DNA of 7,858 nucleotides from an uncultured Lachnospiraceae bacterium. GTDB taxonomy: Bacteria; Bacillota; Clostridia; Lachnospirales; Lachnospiraceae. The notes under the pieces were generated by a model that was not told the origin of the DNA, made no database searches, and worked only from the letters and a program-made list of their open reading frames with translations. The position numbers and the translations under genes are program-made. Positions 1 to 5,235 of the stretch are shown piece after piece. Positions within the stretch are counted from its first letter, which is position 1. Each line of letters opens with the position of its first letter. The stretch spans positions 71,894-79,751 of the forward strand of contig CAJUJP010000013.1 of assembly GCA_910586615.1 (NCBI GenBank), in the 5' to 3' direction.

Positions 1-250
1 TTGCACCCGTGGGACCGGTGGCTCCATCTGCTCCTGTGGCTCCTGTCGGACCTATGGCTCCATCTGCTCCTGTGGCTCCCGTTGCACCTGTGGCTCCGGT
101 AGGACCTGTGGCCCCATCCGCTCCTGTGGCTCCTGTTGCGCCGGTTGCTCCGTCCGCTCCTGTAGCTCCCGTCGGGCCGGTTGCTCCATCTGCTCCCGTC
201 GGGCCTGTGGCTCCTGTTGCGCCAGTCGCTCCCGTCGGACCTGTCGGCCC
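1..250 (-). repeat. Low-complexity GPT/GAT/GAD-coding repeat
   Basis: From about residue 199 of the collagen-like gene the triplets reduce to Gly-Ala-Thr, Gly-Pro-Thr and Gly-Ala-Asp, with a single Gly-Ala-Ile. At DNA level this is a 9-bp-based imperfect tandem repeat (units such as GGAGCCACA and GGAGCAGAT) running off the left edge. Such repeats commonly change copy number by slippage, so the length of this tract is likely to vary between strains. Thr is present in most triplets and is a plausible O-glycosylation site, by analogy with BclA. Confidence 0.8.
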
Positions 251-844
251 CTCATCTCCCGGACATCCTTTCGGTCCTTGAACACCGATGGGACCCGTCA
301 CACCTTGAATACCCTGTGGTCCTGTCACACCCTGTGGTCCCATGGAACCGGTCGGACCTGTAGGGCCGGCTGGTCCCGGAATACCTCTGACTCCCTGCGG
401 CCCAATATCGCCTTGCGGGCCTGCCGGGCCGGTCGGACCCGTTGGTCCCGCAGGCCCCTGTGGTCCCACATCTCCCTTAGGGCCTTCACATCCCGGATCA
501 CCTTTCGGTCCTATGTCGCCACGAACACCCTGGATACCCTGAATACCCTGTGGCCCCGCATAACCTCTCGGCCCCGCATAACCCCTTGGCCCCGTATTTC
601 CGGTAGGTCCTACCGGACCTGTATTTCCTCTGGGACCTCTTGCACCCGGTGCCCCCGGAATGCCCTGGGGACCCATAGGCCCTGGTTCGCCTCTGTCGCC
701 CTTAGGTCCGGGACAGCCTGTATCCCCTTTGATCCCCTGAGGCCCCATAGGCCCCTGATCACCCTTAGGACCGGCAGGCCCCCGTTCACAACAGGATGGA
801 TGACACTGCTTCTGACTGCAGTTACATTGATTATTTTGATTCAT
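1..844 (-). CDS. Collagen-like (Gly-X-Y) surface protein, 3' end outside window
   Basis: The visible part is 281 codons, open to the window edge. The start is the ATG at 844, with AAGGA (858-854) nine bases upstream. Residues 1-21 are hydrophilic and hold Cys at 7, 9, 14, 18 and 19. From Gly22 an uninterrupted run of about 87 Gly-X-Y triplets begins. Residues 22 to about 198 use mixed triplets (GPK, GDQ, GPQ, GIQ, GYA). From Gly199 the tract becomes nearly monotonous GPT/GAT/GAD. Cysteines inside the tract are only at 44, 119 and 194. No signal peptide or membrane segment is seen. Such tracts form collagen-like triple helices; in BclA-type exosporium proteins the Thr-containing triplets carry glycans. 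The adjacent glycosyltransferase suggests this is a glycosylated surface filament, probably on the spore. The C-terminal domain, which would settle the family, lies beyond the window. Confidence 0.9.
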   Translation of the reverse strand, partial: MNQNNQCNCSQKQCHPSCCERGPAGPKGDQGPMGPQGIKGDTGCPGPKGDRGEPGPMGPQGIPGAPGARGPRGNTGPVGPTGNTGPRGYAGPRGYAGPQGIQGIQGVRGDIGPKGDPGCEGPKGDVGPQGPAGPTGPTGPAGPQGDIGPQGVRGIPGPAGPTGPTGSMGPQGVTGPQGIQGVTGPIGVQGPKGCPGDEGPTGPTGATGATGATGPTGADGATGPTGATGADGATGATGATGADGATGPTGATGATGATGADGAIGPTGATGADGATGPTGA

Positions 845-853
845 TCAAACACA

Positions 854-878
854 TCCTTTACAAAATATTTGTAAAAGG
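854..878 (-). promoter_or_regulatory. Leader hairpin overlapping the ribosome binding site
   Basis: On the minus strand, CCTTTTACAAA (878-868) can pair with TTTGTAAAGG (864-855), leaving one bulged T and a 3-base loop. The right arm contains the AAGG of the Shine-Dalgarno for the collagen-like gene that starts at 844, so folding would hide the ribosome binding site. Pairing is seen directly in the sequence. A role in translational control is inference. Confidence 0.5.
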
Positions 879-904
879 TACAAAAAAGCACCTCTTTCTA
901 CAAA

Positions 905-913
905 TATCTTATG
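905..913 (-). promoter_or_regulatory. Possible sigma-K-like -10 box
   Basis: CATAAGATA on the minus strand fits the sigma-K -10 pattern CATAnnnTA exactly and lies about 60 bases before the start codon at 844. No good -35 (AC-containing) element is seen at the right distance, so this remains a candidate only. It would fit a late mother-cell spore-surface gene. Confidence 0.25.
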
Positions 914-947
914 TAACTCGACAACAATTGCCACCTATTGTCATACT

Positions 948-996
948 AAAAAAAAGTAATTTGCTTCGCAAAATAACAAATCGAACAAGTTCGATT
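948..996 (-). terminator. Tandem hairpins plus T8, terminator-like
   Basis: Minus strand: a perfect 8-bp hairpin, AATCGAAC/GTTCGATT (996-979, 2-base loop), is followed by TTTGC-gaa-GCAAA (972-960) and, after four bases, a run of eight T (955-948). The second stem is short, but the T-run makes this look like an intrinsic terminator or transcript end between the glycosyltransferase gene and the next collagen-like gene. Confidence 0.45.
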
Positions 997-997
997 G

Positions 998-1019
998 CGA
1001 GTTCCGCTTCGCGGACTCG
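998..1019. repeat. GC-rich hairpin with one-base bulge
   Basis: CGAGTTCCGC and GCGGACTCG pair around a TTC loop with a single bulged T. It is the GC-rich member of a chain of hairpins filling the spacer between the glycosyltransferase and the first collagen-like gene. No T-run follows it directly. It may be part of a longer folded RNA or of a dispersed palindromic element. Confidence 0.5.
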
Positions 1020-1044
1020 GATAAGCGTAGGAATTTCCTATACC

Positions 1045-1092
1045 ATAAAAATAAAGGCGGTAAGCAAAAAATTCACAATGCGCACCACCTTT
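1045..1092 (-). terminator. Terminator-like hairpin after glycosyltransferase
   Basis: Minus strand: AAAGGTGGT (1092-1084) pairs with ACCGCCTTT (1061-1053), with one G-U pair. The T-rich stretch ATTTTTAT follows (1052-1045). The loop is about 22 bases, long for a classic terminator. It lies some 40 bases after the glycosyltransferase stop codon, where a terminator would be expected. Confidence 0.4.
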
Positions 1093-1103
1093 ACACACAA
1101 TCA

Positions 1104-1124
1104 GAGCGTGTTTGAAACACGCTC
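1104..1124. repeat. Perfect 21-bp palindrome
   Basis: GAGCGTGTTT and AAACACGCTC are perfect inverted repeats around one base. The palindrome lies 8 bases past the glycosyltransferase stop. It can form a stem with a short loop in RNA on either strand, and could stabilise the mRNA 3' end or bind a protein. No T-run follows on the minus strand. Confidence 0.6.
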
Positions 1125-1132
1125 CGAAATAA

Positions 1133-2200
1133 TTACAGACTTTCAAAATATCGTTTATTATAAAGATACGCCTCTGAATAAGGCTTACACGCTCCAGCTT
1201 TTTCGTTATATTCCTCCGCCTTTTGTCGATCTCCCAATCTGTCATAACATACACATAACTGTAAATAGGGAACATAATCATAGCAATCCGGCAGAATAAA
1301 TCCATCGGCATACTCATTCTCAGGTGTATTCAGCGCCGTTTCATACCAGTAAATGGCTATATGGTACTTTCCATGATCCAGAAAATATTTCCCGATCTCA
1401 CAGCACAACTCAGCTCTGGGACGATCAAAGCTCATACTGCGCAGAAGTGTGTTCAGCGCCGTTTGCTCCTGCCCCAGCCGGTGGTAACAGTTGGCACAGA
1501 TTGAACATGCCTCTATCTTGTTTTCCACCCATCCCTCTGCGGCAAGCAAAAACTGTTCCAGTACAGAAACCGCCTCCTGATATTTCTTATGATAATACAG
1601 TTCCCGTCCATAATAATATTGCTGCCGCGGCTCTAAAAGCTTTCCGCCTGCAATCATCTTTTGATATATTTTCAAATTCCGGTCAGGATCTCCTGCACCT
1701 GTTTTTTTATGACAGACCGCAATATCGGAATATACGATTTTACCTTTTGGCGGAATCACTTCATGAACTTCCCCAACCCAACGGTACATCTCACTGTTTC
1801 TAATCCATCTTTCCCGAAAATAGGAAAAAGAAGGCTTACCGGCTTCATCAAACGAAGTGTTATATTTCATCATAACAATATCCGTGTCCGGTGACAGAGA
1901 CTGTTTTAGCTGCAAAAATTTGTTCTTTTGAGACTCTTCCAGAATATCATCGGCATCCATCCACATACAGTAATCCATGGACGCTCTGGAAAAAGAATTG
2001 TTCCTGGCCTCTGAGAAGTCATCATTCCATGGAAATGAATAGACCTTCGACGTATAACCTGACACAATCTCTATGGTTCTGTCAGTAGAACCCGTATCTA
2101 CAATTATAATTTCATCCACAAGTTCAGCCACACTATCGAGACAGCGTGCGATATGCATTTCTTCATTCCTGACAATCATACAAAGGCTTATTGTCGGCAT
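1133..2200 (-). CDS. Family 2 glycosyltransferase with TPR repeats (SunS-like)
   Basis: This 355-residue protein is soluble, with no membrane segment. Residues 3-110 form a GT-A nucleotide-sugar-binding fold: ISLCMIVRNEE (4-14), the DTGSTD loop (35-40) and the metal-binding DxD motif D82-A-D84-D85. After a linker, YYYGRELYYHKKY starts a TPR-like helical region of roughly residues 195-340. GT2 fused to a C-terminal TPR region, with the GREL element, matches the architecture of SunS, a peptide S-glycosyltransferase. That is a resemblance from memory, not an alignment. The gene lies between two collagen-like genes. In Clostridioides difficile a glycosyltransferase gene (sgtA) next to bclA3 is needed for glycosylating the spore BclA protein. 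The likely role is therefore cytoplasmic transfer of sugar to one or both collagen-like neighbours. Start: ATG at 2200 with a G-rich SD-like GGGGGA close upstream. Confidence 0.88.
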   Translation of the reverse strand: MPTISLCMIVRNEEMHIARCLDSVAELVDEIIIVDTGSTDRTIEIVSGYTSKVYSFPWNDDFSEARNNSFSRASMDYCMWMDADDILEESQKNKFLQLKQSLSPDTDIVMMKYNTSFDEAGKPSFSYFRERWIRNSEMYRWVGEVHEVIPPKGKIVYSDIAVCHKKTGAGDPDRNLKIYQKMIAGGKLLEPRQQYYYGRELYYHKKYQEAVSVLEQFLLAAEGWVENKIEACSICANCYHRLGQEQTALNTLLRSMSFDRPRAELCCEIGKYFLDHGKYHIAIYWYETALNTPENEYADGFILPDCYDYVPYLQLCVCYDRLGDRQKAEEYNEKAGACKPYSEAYLYNKRYFESL

Positions 2201-2238
2201 ACTATCCCCCTGTTTCCGCTCAATCTAATCCTCATGCA

Positions 2239-2260
2239 TATTGCAAACCTGCTTGCAATA
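2239..2260. promoter_or_regulatory. 22-bp dyad in glycosyltransferase leader
   Basis: TATTGCAA and TTGCAATA (8-bp perfect arms, 6-base spacer) lie 38 bases upstream of the glycosyltransferase start. The symmetry and spacing suit a dimeric repressor operator; the arms could also form an RNA stem. No confident promoter was found beside it. Confidence 0.4.
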
Positions 2261-2342
2261 CTGTTTAAATAGAAAATTGATAAATCTCTGATTTTTCAAC
2301 CTGTTTTCTATGACGAAGCACCTTGCTTTAATGACATGCGTT

Positions 2343-2373
2343 AAAAAATTTGCAAAGGCGGTCTTTTGCCGCC
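2343..2373 (-). terminator. Terminator after collagen-like gene with Cys repeats
   Basis: Minus strand: GGCGG (2373-2369), a 7-base loop, and CCGCC (2361-2357) are followed by TTTGCAAATTTTTT. It lies 17 bases after the stop of the collagen-like gene that ends at 2391, so that gene is probably transcribed alone and the glycosyltransferase has its own promoter. Confidence 0.6.
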
Positions 2374-2390
2374 AAGACTTATGCCCGGCT

Positions 2391-3380
2391 CTATTGTCTG
2401 CAGAGTTTTTCTATGCTCAGGTTCATGTCAATTTCAGACGCACCCTCCGAGCAATGCCATGCAAAACACAACATTGCATCCGCCGGTATTTCAACAATAA
2501 AATATCTTGATACTGACAACATTTCTTTTTTTCTGTCCGCTTCCGCATATGCACTGTACGCAGTCTGCCTGCAACCATTTAATACTGGTGTAATCCTTAT
2601 GAAACCATGCTTTCTTATCTCCGCAGACACGTAATAACCAATAGCATAGTAACCTGGAGTCAGCGAAACGGAACAATTATTGCAAAGCGATATATTATGG
2701 GTTATATCCGGAATCTCAATTCTGAGTGGAAGACTGCCACTCTCCGGTAAGATCAGATCTTGACTTGAAAATGATGCAAATATGCTGTTTTGCGGATAGC
2801 CGGAAGGTCCTGCCGGTCCACGCGGGCCCGGTTCTCCTCTCGGCCCCATTGGGCCGGTTGCTCCCTGTGGCCCCTGAGGTCCGGTAACTCCCTGGGGACC
2901 GGTTTCTCCACGTTCTCCCGGACATCCCGGAGGCCCGGACTCTCCTCTCGGCCCCATGGGACCCGGTTCCCCACGTTCTTCCATACAACACGGGCACCAT
3001 GATGTTTCCGGCTTCCCACACTCTTCTGGACTACACGGACACCATGTTTGGTCCGGCTTCCCACACTCTTCCGGACTGCACGGGCACCATGATTGGTCTG
3101 GCTTTCCACATTCTTCCGGACTACACGTACACCATGTTTGGTCTGGCTTCCCACACTCTTCCGGACTGCACGGATCCTTTGGAGATTCCGGTTCTCCTCT
3201 TTCTCCGGTTATCTCTCCGCATTCACAAGACTCTTCAGTCATGTCTTCCACTGCCGTATGATCATCGTGCATATCATCCGGGGAAAATCGGGAAACGTTC
3301 TGATTACAATTCCTGTTGGGAACTCTCATGCCGAACAGATTCGGAAAATAAAACATCCGGTTCGGATTAAAACTATTCAA
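2391..3380 (-). CDS. Cys-rich collagen-like protein with BclA-type C-terminal domain
   Basis: The protein has 329 residues. The start is TTG at 3380, with a strong SD, GAGGTGG (3393-3387), six bases upstream. The next in-frame ATG (residue 9) has no SD, and an in-frame stop precedes the TTG. Layout: residues 1-71, an acidic leader; 72-131, four tandem 15-residue repeats of the form SPEECGKPDQ(T/S)WC(P/T)C; 137-194, 20 Gly-X-Y triplets with Cys153; 195-329, a beta-rich C-terminal domain. That domain resembles the trimeric C1q/TNF-like domain of BclA: FASF near its start, LTPGYYAIGYYVSAEI in the middle, a terminal LSIEKL. No signal peptide is seen, as in other exosporium collagens. The likely role is a trimeric, disulfide-linked spore-surface filament. 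A terminator follows, so it appears monocistronic. BclA likeness rests on pattern, not alignment. Confidence 0.85.
   Translation of the reverse strand: MNSFNPNRMFYFPNLFGMRVPNRNCNQNVSRFSPDDMHDDHTAVEDMTEESCECGEITGERGEPESPKDPCSPEECGKPDQTWCTCSPEECGKPDQSWCPCSPEECGKPDQTWCPCSPEECGKPETSWCPCCMEERGEPGPMGPRGESGPPGCPGERGETGPQGVTGPQGPQGATGPMGPRGEPGPRGPAGPSGYPQNSIFASFSSQDLILPESGSLPLRIEIPDITHNISLCNNCSVSLTPGYYAIGYYVSAEIRKHGFIRITPVLNGCRQTAYSAYAEADRKKEMLSVSRYFIVEIPADAMLCFAWHCSEGASEIDMNLSIEKLCRQ
2799..2972 (-). repeat. Collagen Gly-X-Y tract, 20 triplets
   Basis: Residues 137-194 of the protein keep Gly at every third position without a break. The mixed triplets include GEP, GPM, GPR, GER and GPQ. This tract is much shorter and more varied than that of the left-hand collagen-like gene and has no GAT/GAD low-complexity part, so the two proteins probably form filaments of very different length. 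Confidence 0.85.
2988..3167 (-). repeat. Four 45-bp tandem repeats encoding Cys-rich units
   Basis: Four head-to-tail 45-bp units encode 15 residues each, with Cys at positions 5, 13 and 15 of the unit. The unit consensus is SPEECGKPDQTWCPC; the fourth has PETSW in place of PDQTW. The DNA copies are nearly identical, so the array is recent or homogenised and can expand or contract in frame. Confidence 0.9.
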
Positions 3381-3412
3381 TTAGAACCACCTCATTCATA
3401 CTTGGTATTGCG

Positions 3413-3432
3413 TTATGATACATTTATCATAA
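3413..3432. promoter_or_regulatory. 20-bp palindromic operator candidate
   Basis: TTATGATA and TATCATAA form a perfect 8-bp inverted repeat with a 4-base spacer. It lies just downstream of a TATAAT box (3441-3436 on the minus strand), so it would cover the transcription start of the gene at 3380, a classic repressor position. The binding protein is unknown. Confidence 0.5.
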
Positions 3433-3435
3433 TAA

Positions 3436-3461
3436 ATTATATGCACGGAAGATAAATTCGT
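3436..3461 (-). promoter_or_regulatory. Candidate promoter for Cys-rich collagen gene
   Basis: Minus strand: GCATATAAT contains a perfect TATAAT (3441-3436) and also CATATAATT, one mismatch from the sigma-K -10 pattern CATAnnnTA and close to the sigma-E box CATACAAT. An AC dinucleotide (3461-3460) lies 16 bases upstream, as expected for a sigma-K -35. No TTGACA-like -35 sits at 16-18 bases. Which sigma factor uses it cannot be settled from sequence alone. Confidence 0.35.
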
Positions 3462-3490
3462 TTTCAGAAACTGTTCGTGCATCCTATTTT

Positions 3491-3515
3491 CCTGTCAAAA
3501 GAACAGTGTGACAGG
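3491..3515. repeat. Inverted repeat between DUF4317-like and collagen-like genes
   Basis: CCTGTCA and TGACAGG pair perfectly around 11 bases. On the minus strand the following bases are AAAATAGG, not a T-run, so this is not a normal terminator. A second pair, ATGCACG/CGTGCAT (3441-3447 and 3476-3482), lies next to it, so this leader is rich in dyads. Confidence 0.4.
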
Positions 3516-3583
3516 CATACCAGCAAAACCGTTGTCTGTTGAAGCGATTACAGAGACCGCAAGTACTCCCTCCTATGGCGCTT

Positions 3584-4219
3584 TCAGGACTGTGCAAACA
3601 GGATTTCCCCTAAATCTTCAGCCTGCCGGGACTGTCCGTCTGCTGCAAAAACATCAATCCTGTATATGTCACTGCTCCTGTCCTTAAACGCCGGAAACAG
3701 AAACCCGCATTCTGGCTTGCCCGGCTCGTAATCACCGCTTACCGGACAAACCGCACAGATCAGAAACTGATAGACCTCTTCCGATTCCCACAAACTCTCT
3801 TTATCACCGGCTTTCAACGGAATATCATAGTTTCCATGAAAAAAATAAATGGCATAACTGTGATCCGTGCGATATCTTTGACCAAATTCCTCATAGAACA
3901 CATCCAGCATAGCATCATTTTTCAATTCGCACTCTTTCAATGCCATAAGAAGCTGCCATATGCTTCCCTGTTTTCTGTCTGCTTCGCCAAACGCATACTC
4001 CTTTAACTGCACATTTGTATCCGAAAAAGGAATCGCTTTTGCAAGTTCAAGATTTGTCTTCTGATCTTTCGAAGACAACCTTTGAAAATGCTTGTTAAAA
4101 GTTCCATCTACAAACCCCTCTTCATCCAGATATGCTCCGGCGATTCTGTCAAAACAGTTTCGCGTCAGAGTCATGCGGCGGGTCAGTTCCAGCATATCTT
4201 CACGGCTGATTTTTCCCAT
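3584..4219 (-). CDS. Short DUF4317-like protein of unknown function
   Basis: This is a 211-residue soluble protein. From memory of the family it resembles the N-terminal half of DUF4317 proteins, which are common in clostridia: an opening with a CFDRIAGAYLDEEG-like stretch (about residues 22-35), YFFHGNYDIPLKAGD (about 125-139), SEEVYQFLICAVCPV, and a GFLFPAFKDRSSDIY block near the end. Family members are usually nearer 400 residues, so this is either a short version or has lost its C-terminal part; it ends cleanly at a TGA with no sign of a frameshift. The function is unknown. The start is ATG at 4219, with AAGGAG 11 bases upstream. It follows the exonuclease gene by 50 bases with no terminator seen, so the two are probably co-transcribed. 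Confidence 0.65.
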   Translation of the reverse strand: MGKISREDMLELTRRMTLTRNCFDRIAGAYLDEEGFVDGTFNKHFQRLSSKDQKTNLELAKAIPFSDTNVQLKEYAFGEADRKQGSIWQLLMALKECELKNDAMLDVFYEEFGQRYRTDHSYAIYFFHGNYDIPLKAGDKESLWESEEVYQFLICAVCPVSGDYEPGKPECGFLFPAFKDRSSDIYRIDVFAADGQSRQAEDLGEILFAQS

Positions 4220-4269
4220 ATAAGTCCATACTCCTTATCAAATTTTTTTACACTTTTCATCCTGTCTTC

Positions 4270-4899
4270 TCATAATATAAGTGCAATATCATATATATTT
4301 ATACCATGTCCTAACAATCGCATAATCTGCAATTCATCTTCTGCGTCCAAAACTGCATTATGTGTCTCGCTATATCCAATATTCTTGCTGAGCATTTTCA
4401 GAATATTTTCAACACCATATCCGCACTTCAGTTTCCCGGTTCTGCAACAATCCGCATAATCCGGTATCGCACTATTATATTGGCGATATGCCGCAAGGCG
4501 CATAATATCATACCATTCATACTCTGAATATTCCGGCAGATGTCTTTTATCAAAAGCCGCATTATATGCAAAAAGCTTCCGCACATGATAAGTTTCCAGC
4601 CATTGTCTGATCTCCTCCAAAGCCTGCATCCTGTCCGTCACACAAACTCCTTTTTCATCAATCCTCAGTTCATCGGAATACATTCCACCCACTTGGTATT
4701 CCGGGTCAATTATGTAGTATAGTGAATCAATTTTCTGCATAGTTTCCGAATCAGCGACTACAACCCCGATCGACATTACCTCATCATTCCAGTTGGTCTC
4801 CGTATCCATCACTGCAAATTTTTCCCCGGTATTTCTTTCTGTATTCGGGGTCGATAACTCCTGTTCATCTGATAACATTAAAGCTGACTGTGTACCCAT
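4270..4899 (-). CDS. DEDDh 3'-5' exonuclease domain protein
   Basis: The protein has 209 residues with a DnaQ-like RNase H fold. All catalytic residues of the DEDDh class are present: D32 and E34 in MDTET (Exo I), D117 in YNAAFD (Exo II), H180 and D185 in HNAVLDAED (Exo III). It would use two metal ions to remove nucleotides from the 3' end of DNA or RNA. It lacks the extra domains of polymerase III epsilon or RNase T, so the substrate cannot be named; a stand-alone trimming or repair exonuclease is likely. The start ATG at 4899 has GGGAG (4910-4906) six bases upstream. About 27 residues precede the fold, which leaves later Met starts (8, 31) possible, but 31 would leave no room before the first catalytic Asp. 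It is probably the first gene of a pair with the DUF4317-like gene. Confidence 0.85.
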   Translation of the reverse strand: MGTQSALMLSDEQELSTPNTERNTGEKFAVMDTETNWNDEVMSIGVVVADSETMQKIDSLYYIIDPEYQVGGMYSDELRIDEKGVCVTDRMQALEEIRQWLETYHVRKLFAYNAAFDKRHLPEYSEYEWYDIMRLAAYRQYNSAIPDYADCCRTGKLKCGYGVENILKMLSKNIGYSETHNAVLDAEDELQIMRLLGHGINIYDIALIL

Positions 4900-5023
4900 A
4901 CAAAGCTCCCATCTTTCTTATCTTTGGACCTTAATCCTGCTATATGATTTTCAGGATTCAGTTGAAAACTAACCTTTCCTTACCATATACAGTATATCTT
5001 TTTTGCTTTTTAAGCAACATATA

Positions 5024-5073
5024 ATAAGCACTTTATTCGATGCCATACATACATCACCAAATAAAGTGCTTAT
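5024..5073. repeat. Perfect 14-bp inverted repeat, 22-base loop
   Basis: ATAAGCACTTTATT (5024-5037) and AATAAAGTGCTTAT (5060-5073) are exact reverse complements. No T-run follows on the minus strand. One arm is also the end of the dispersed repeat copy at 5059-5108, so the hairpin may have arisen from an inverted second fragment of that repeat. It could mark an mRNA end or the edge of a small mobile or repetitive element. Confidence 0.65.
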
Positions 5074-5108
5074 CACCTTAAAAACCACTCCATTCTAATC
5101 CGGCAGAC
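5059..5108 (-). repeat. Dispersed repeat, copy 1
   Basis: On the minus strand this runs from GTCTGCCGGATTAG to AAGCACTTTATTT. It aligns base by base with 7782-7731 (about three quarters identical, one gap), beginning with GTCTGCC in both. The 13 bases AATAGTCTGCCGG (5112-5100) also occur exactly at 7807-7795. It lies downstream of the anti-sigma gene. Confidence 0.6.
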
Positions 5109-5235
5109 TATTCTGCCCACATCTCCATCCCCCGCGTGTATCAAGTTACTGTCAAGGTACTTCAACATTTCTTTTTACGCAAAAGGAGTATGCCAATTTC
5201 CATACAGCGTATCACGCACCTTGCTGTCGCCGGAT

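Larger units (their letters stand above)
4900..5235. other. 336-bp spacer between anti-sigma and exonuclease genes
   Basis: No convincing gene is seen. On the minus strand it holds, in order: about 100 bases of unremarkable sequence after the anti-sigma stop, a degenerate repeat copy (5108-5059), a long AT-rich hairpin (5073-5024), a small TTGCTT/AAGCAA stem, and the leader of the exonuclease gene. A possible promoter for the exonuclease is TTGCTT (5017-5012) with TATACT (4996-4991), but the 15-base spacing is short. No clear intrinsic terminator for the sigma operon was found. Confidence 0.6.

Noticed and set aside
9..542. Plus-strand frames rich in Pro-Val-Ala and Gly-Pro (9-281, 342-542, 278-874)
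   Set aside because: They are the mirror of the Gly-X-Y codon pattern on the minus strand; a triplet repeat stays open on the opposite strand. No Shine-Dalgarno supports them.
946..1317. 123-codon minus-strand frame overlapping the 3' end of the glycosyltransferase gene
   Set aside because: It overlaps a strong gene in another frame and then reads through the hairpin-rich spacer; composition is not protein-like and no ribosome binding site is seen.
2753..3154. 133-codon and 101-codon minus-strand frames within the Cys-rich collagen gene, and plus-strand frames at 2956-3370
   Set aside because: They are frame shadows of the 45-bp repeats and Gly-X-Y tract; the frame starting at 3380 has the better SD, domain order and length.
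2988..3167. CRISPR-like reading of the 45-bp tandem repeats
   Set aside because: The units are directly adjacent with no spacers and are in frame within a gene.
4991..5017. Terminator for the sigma operon at the TTGCTT/AAGCAA stem
   Set aside because: On the minus strand the stem is followed by A-rich, not T-rich, sequence. The T-run lies on the plus strand before the stem, so it is not a terminator in either direction.
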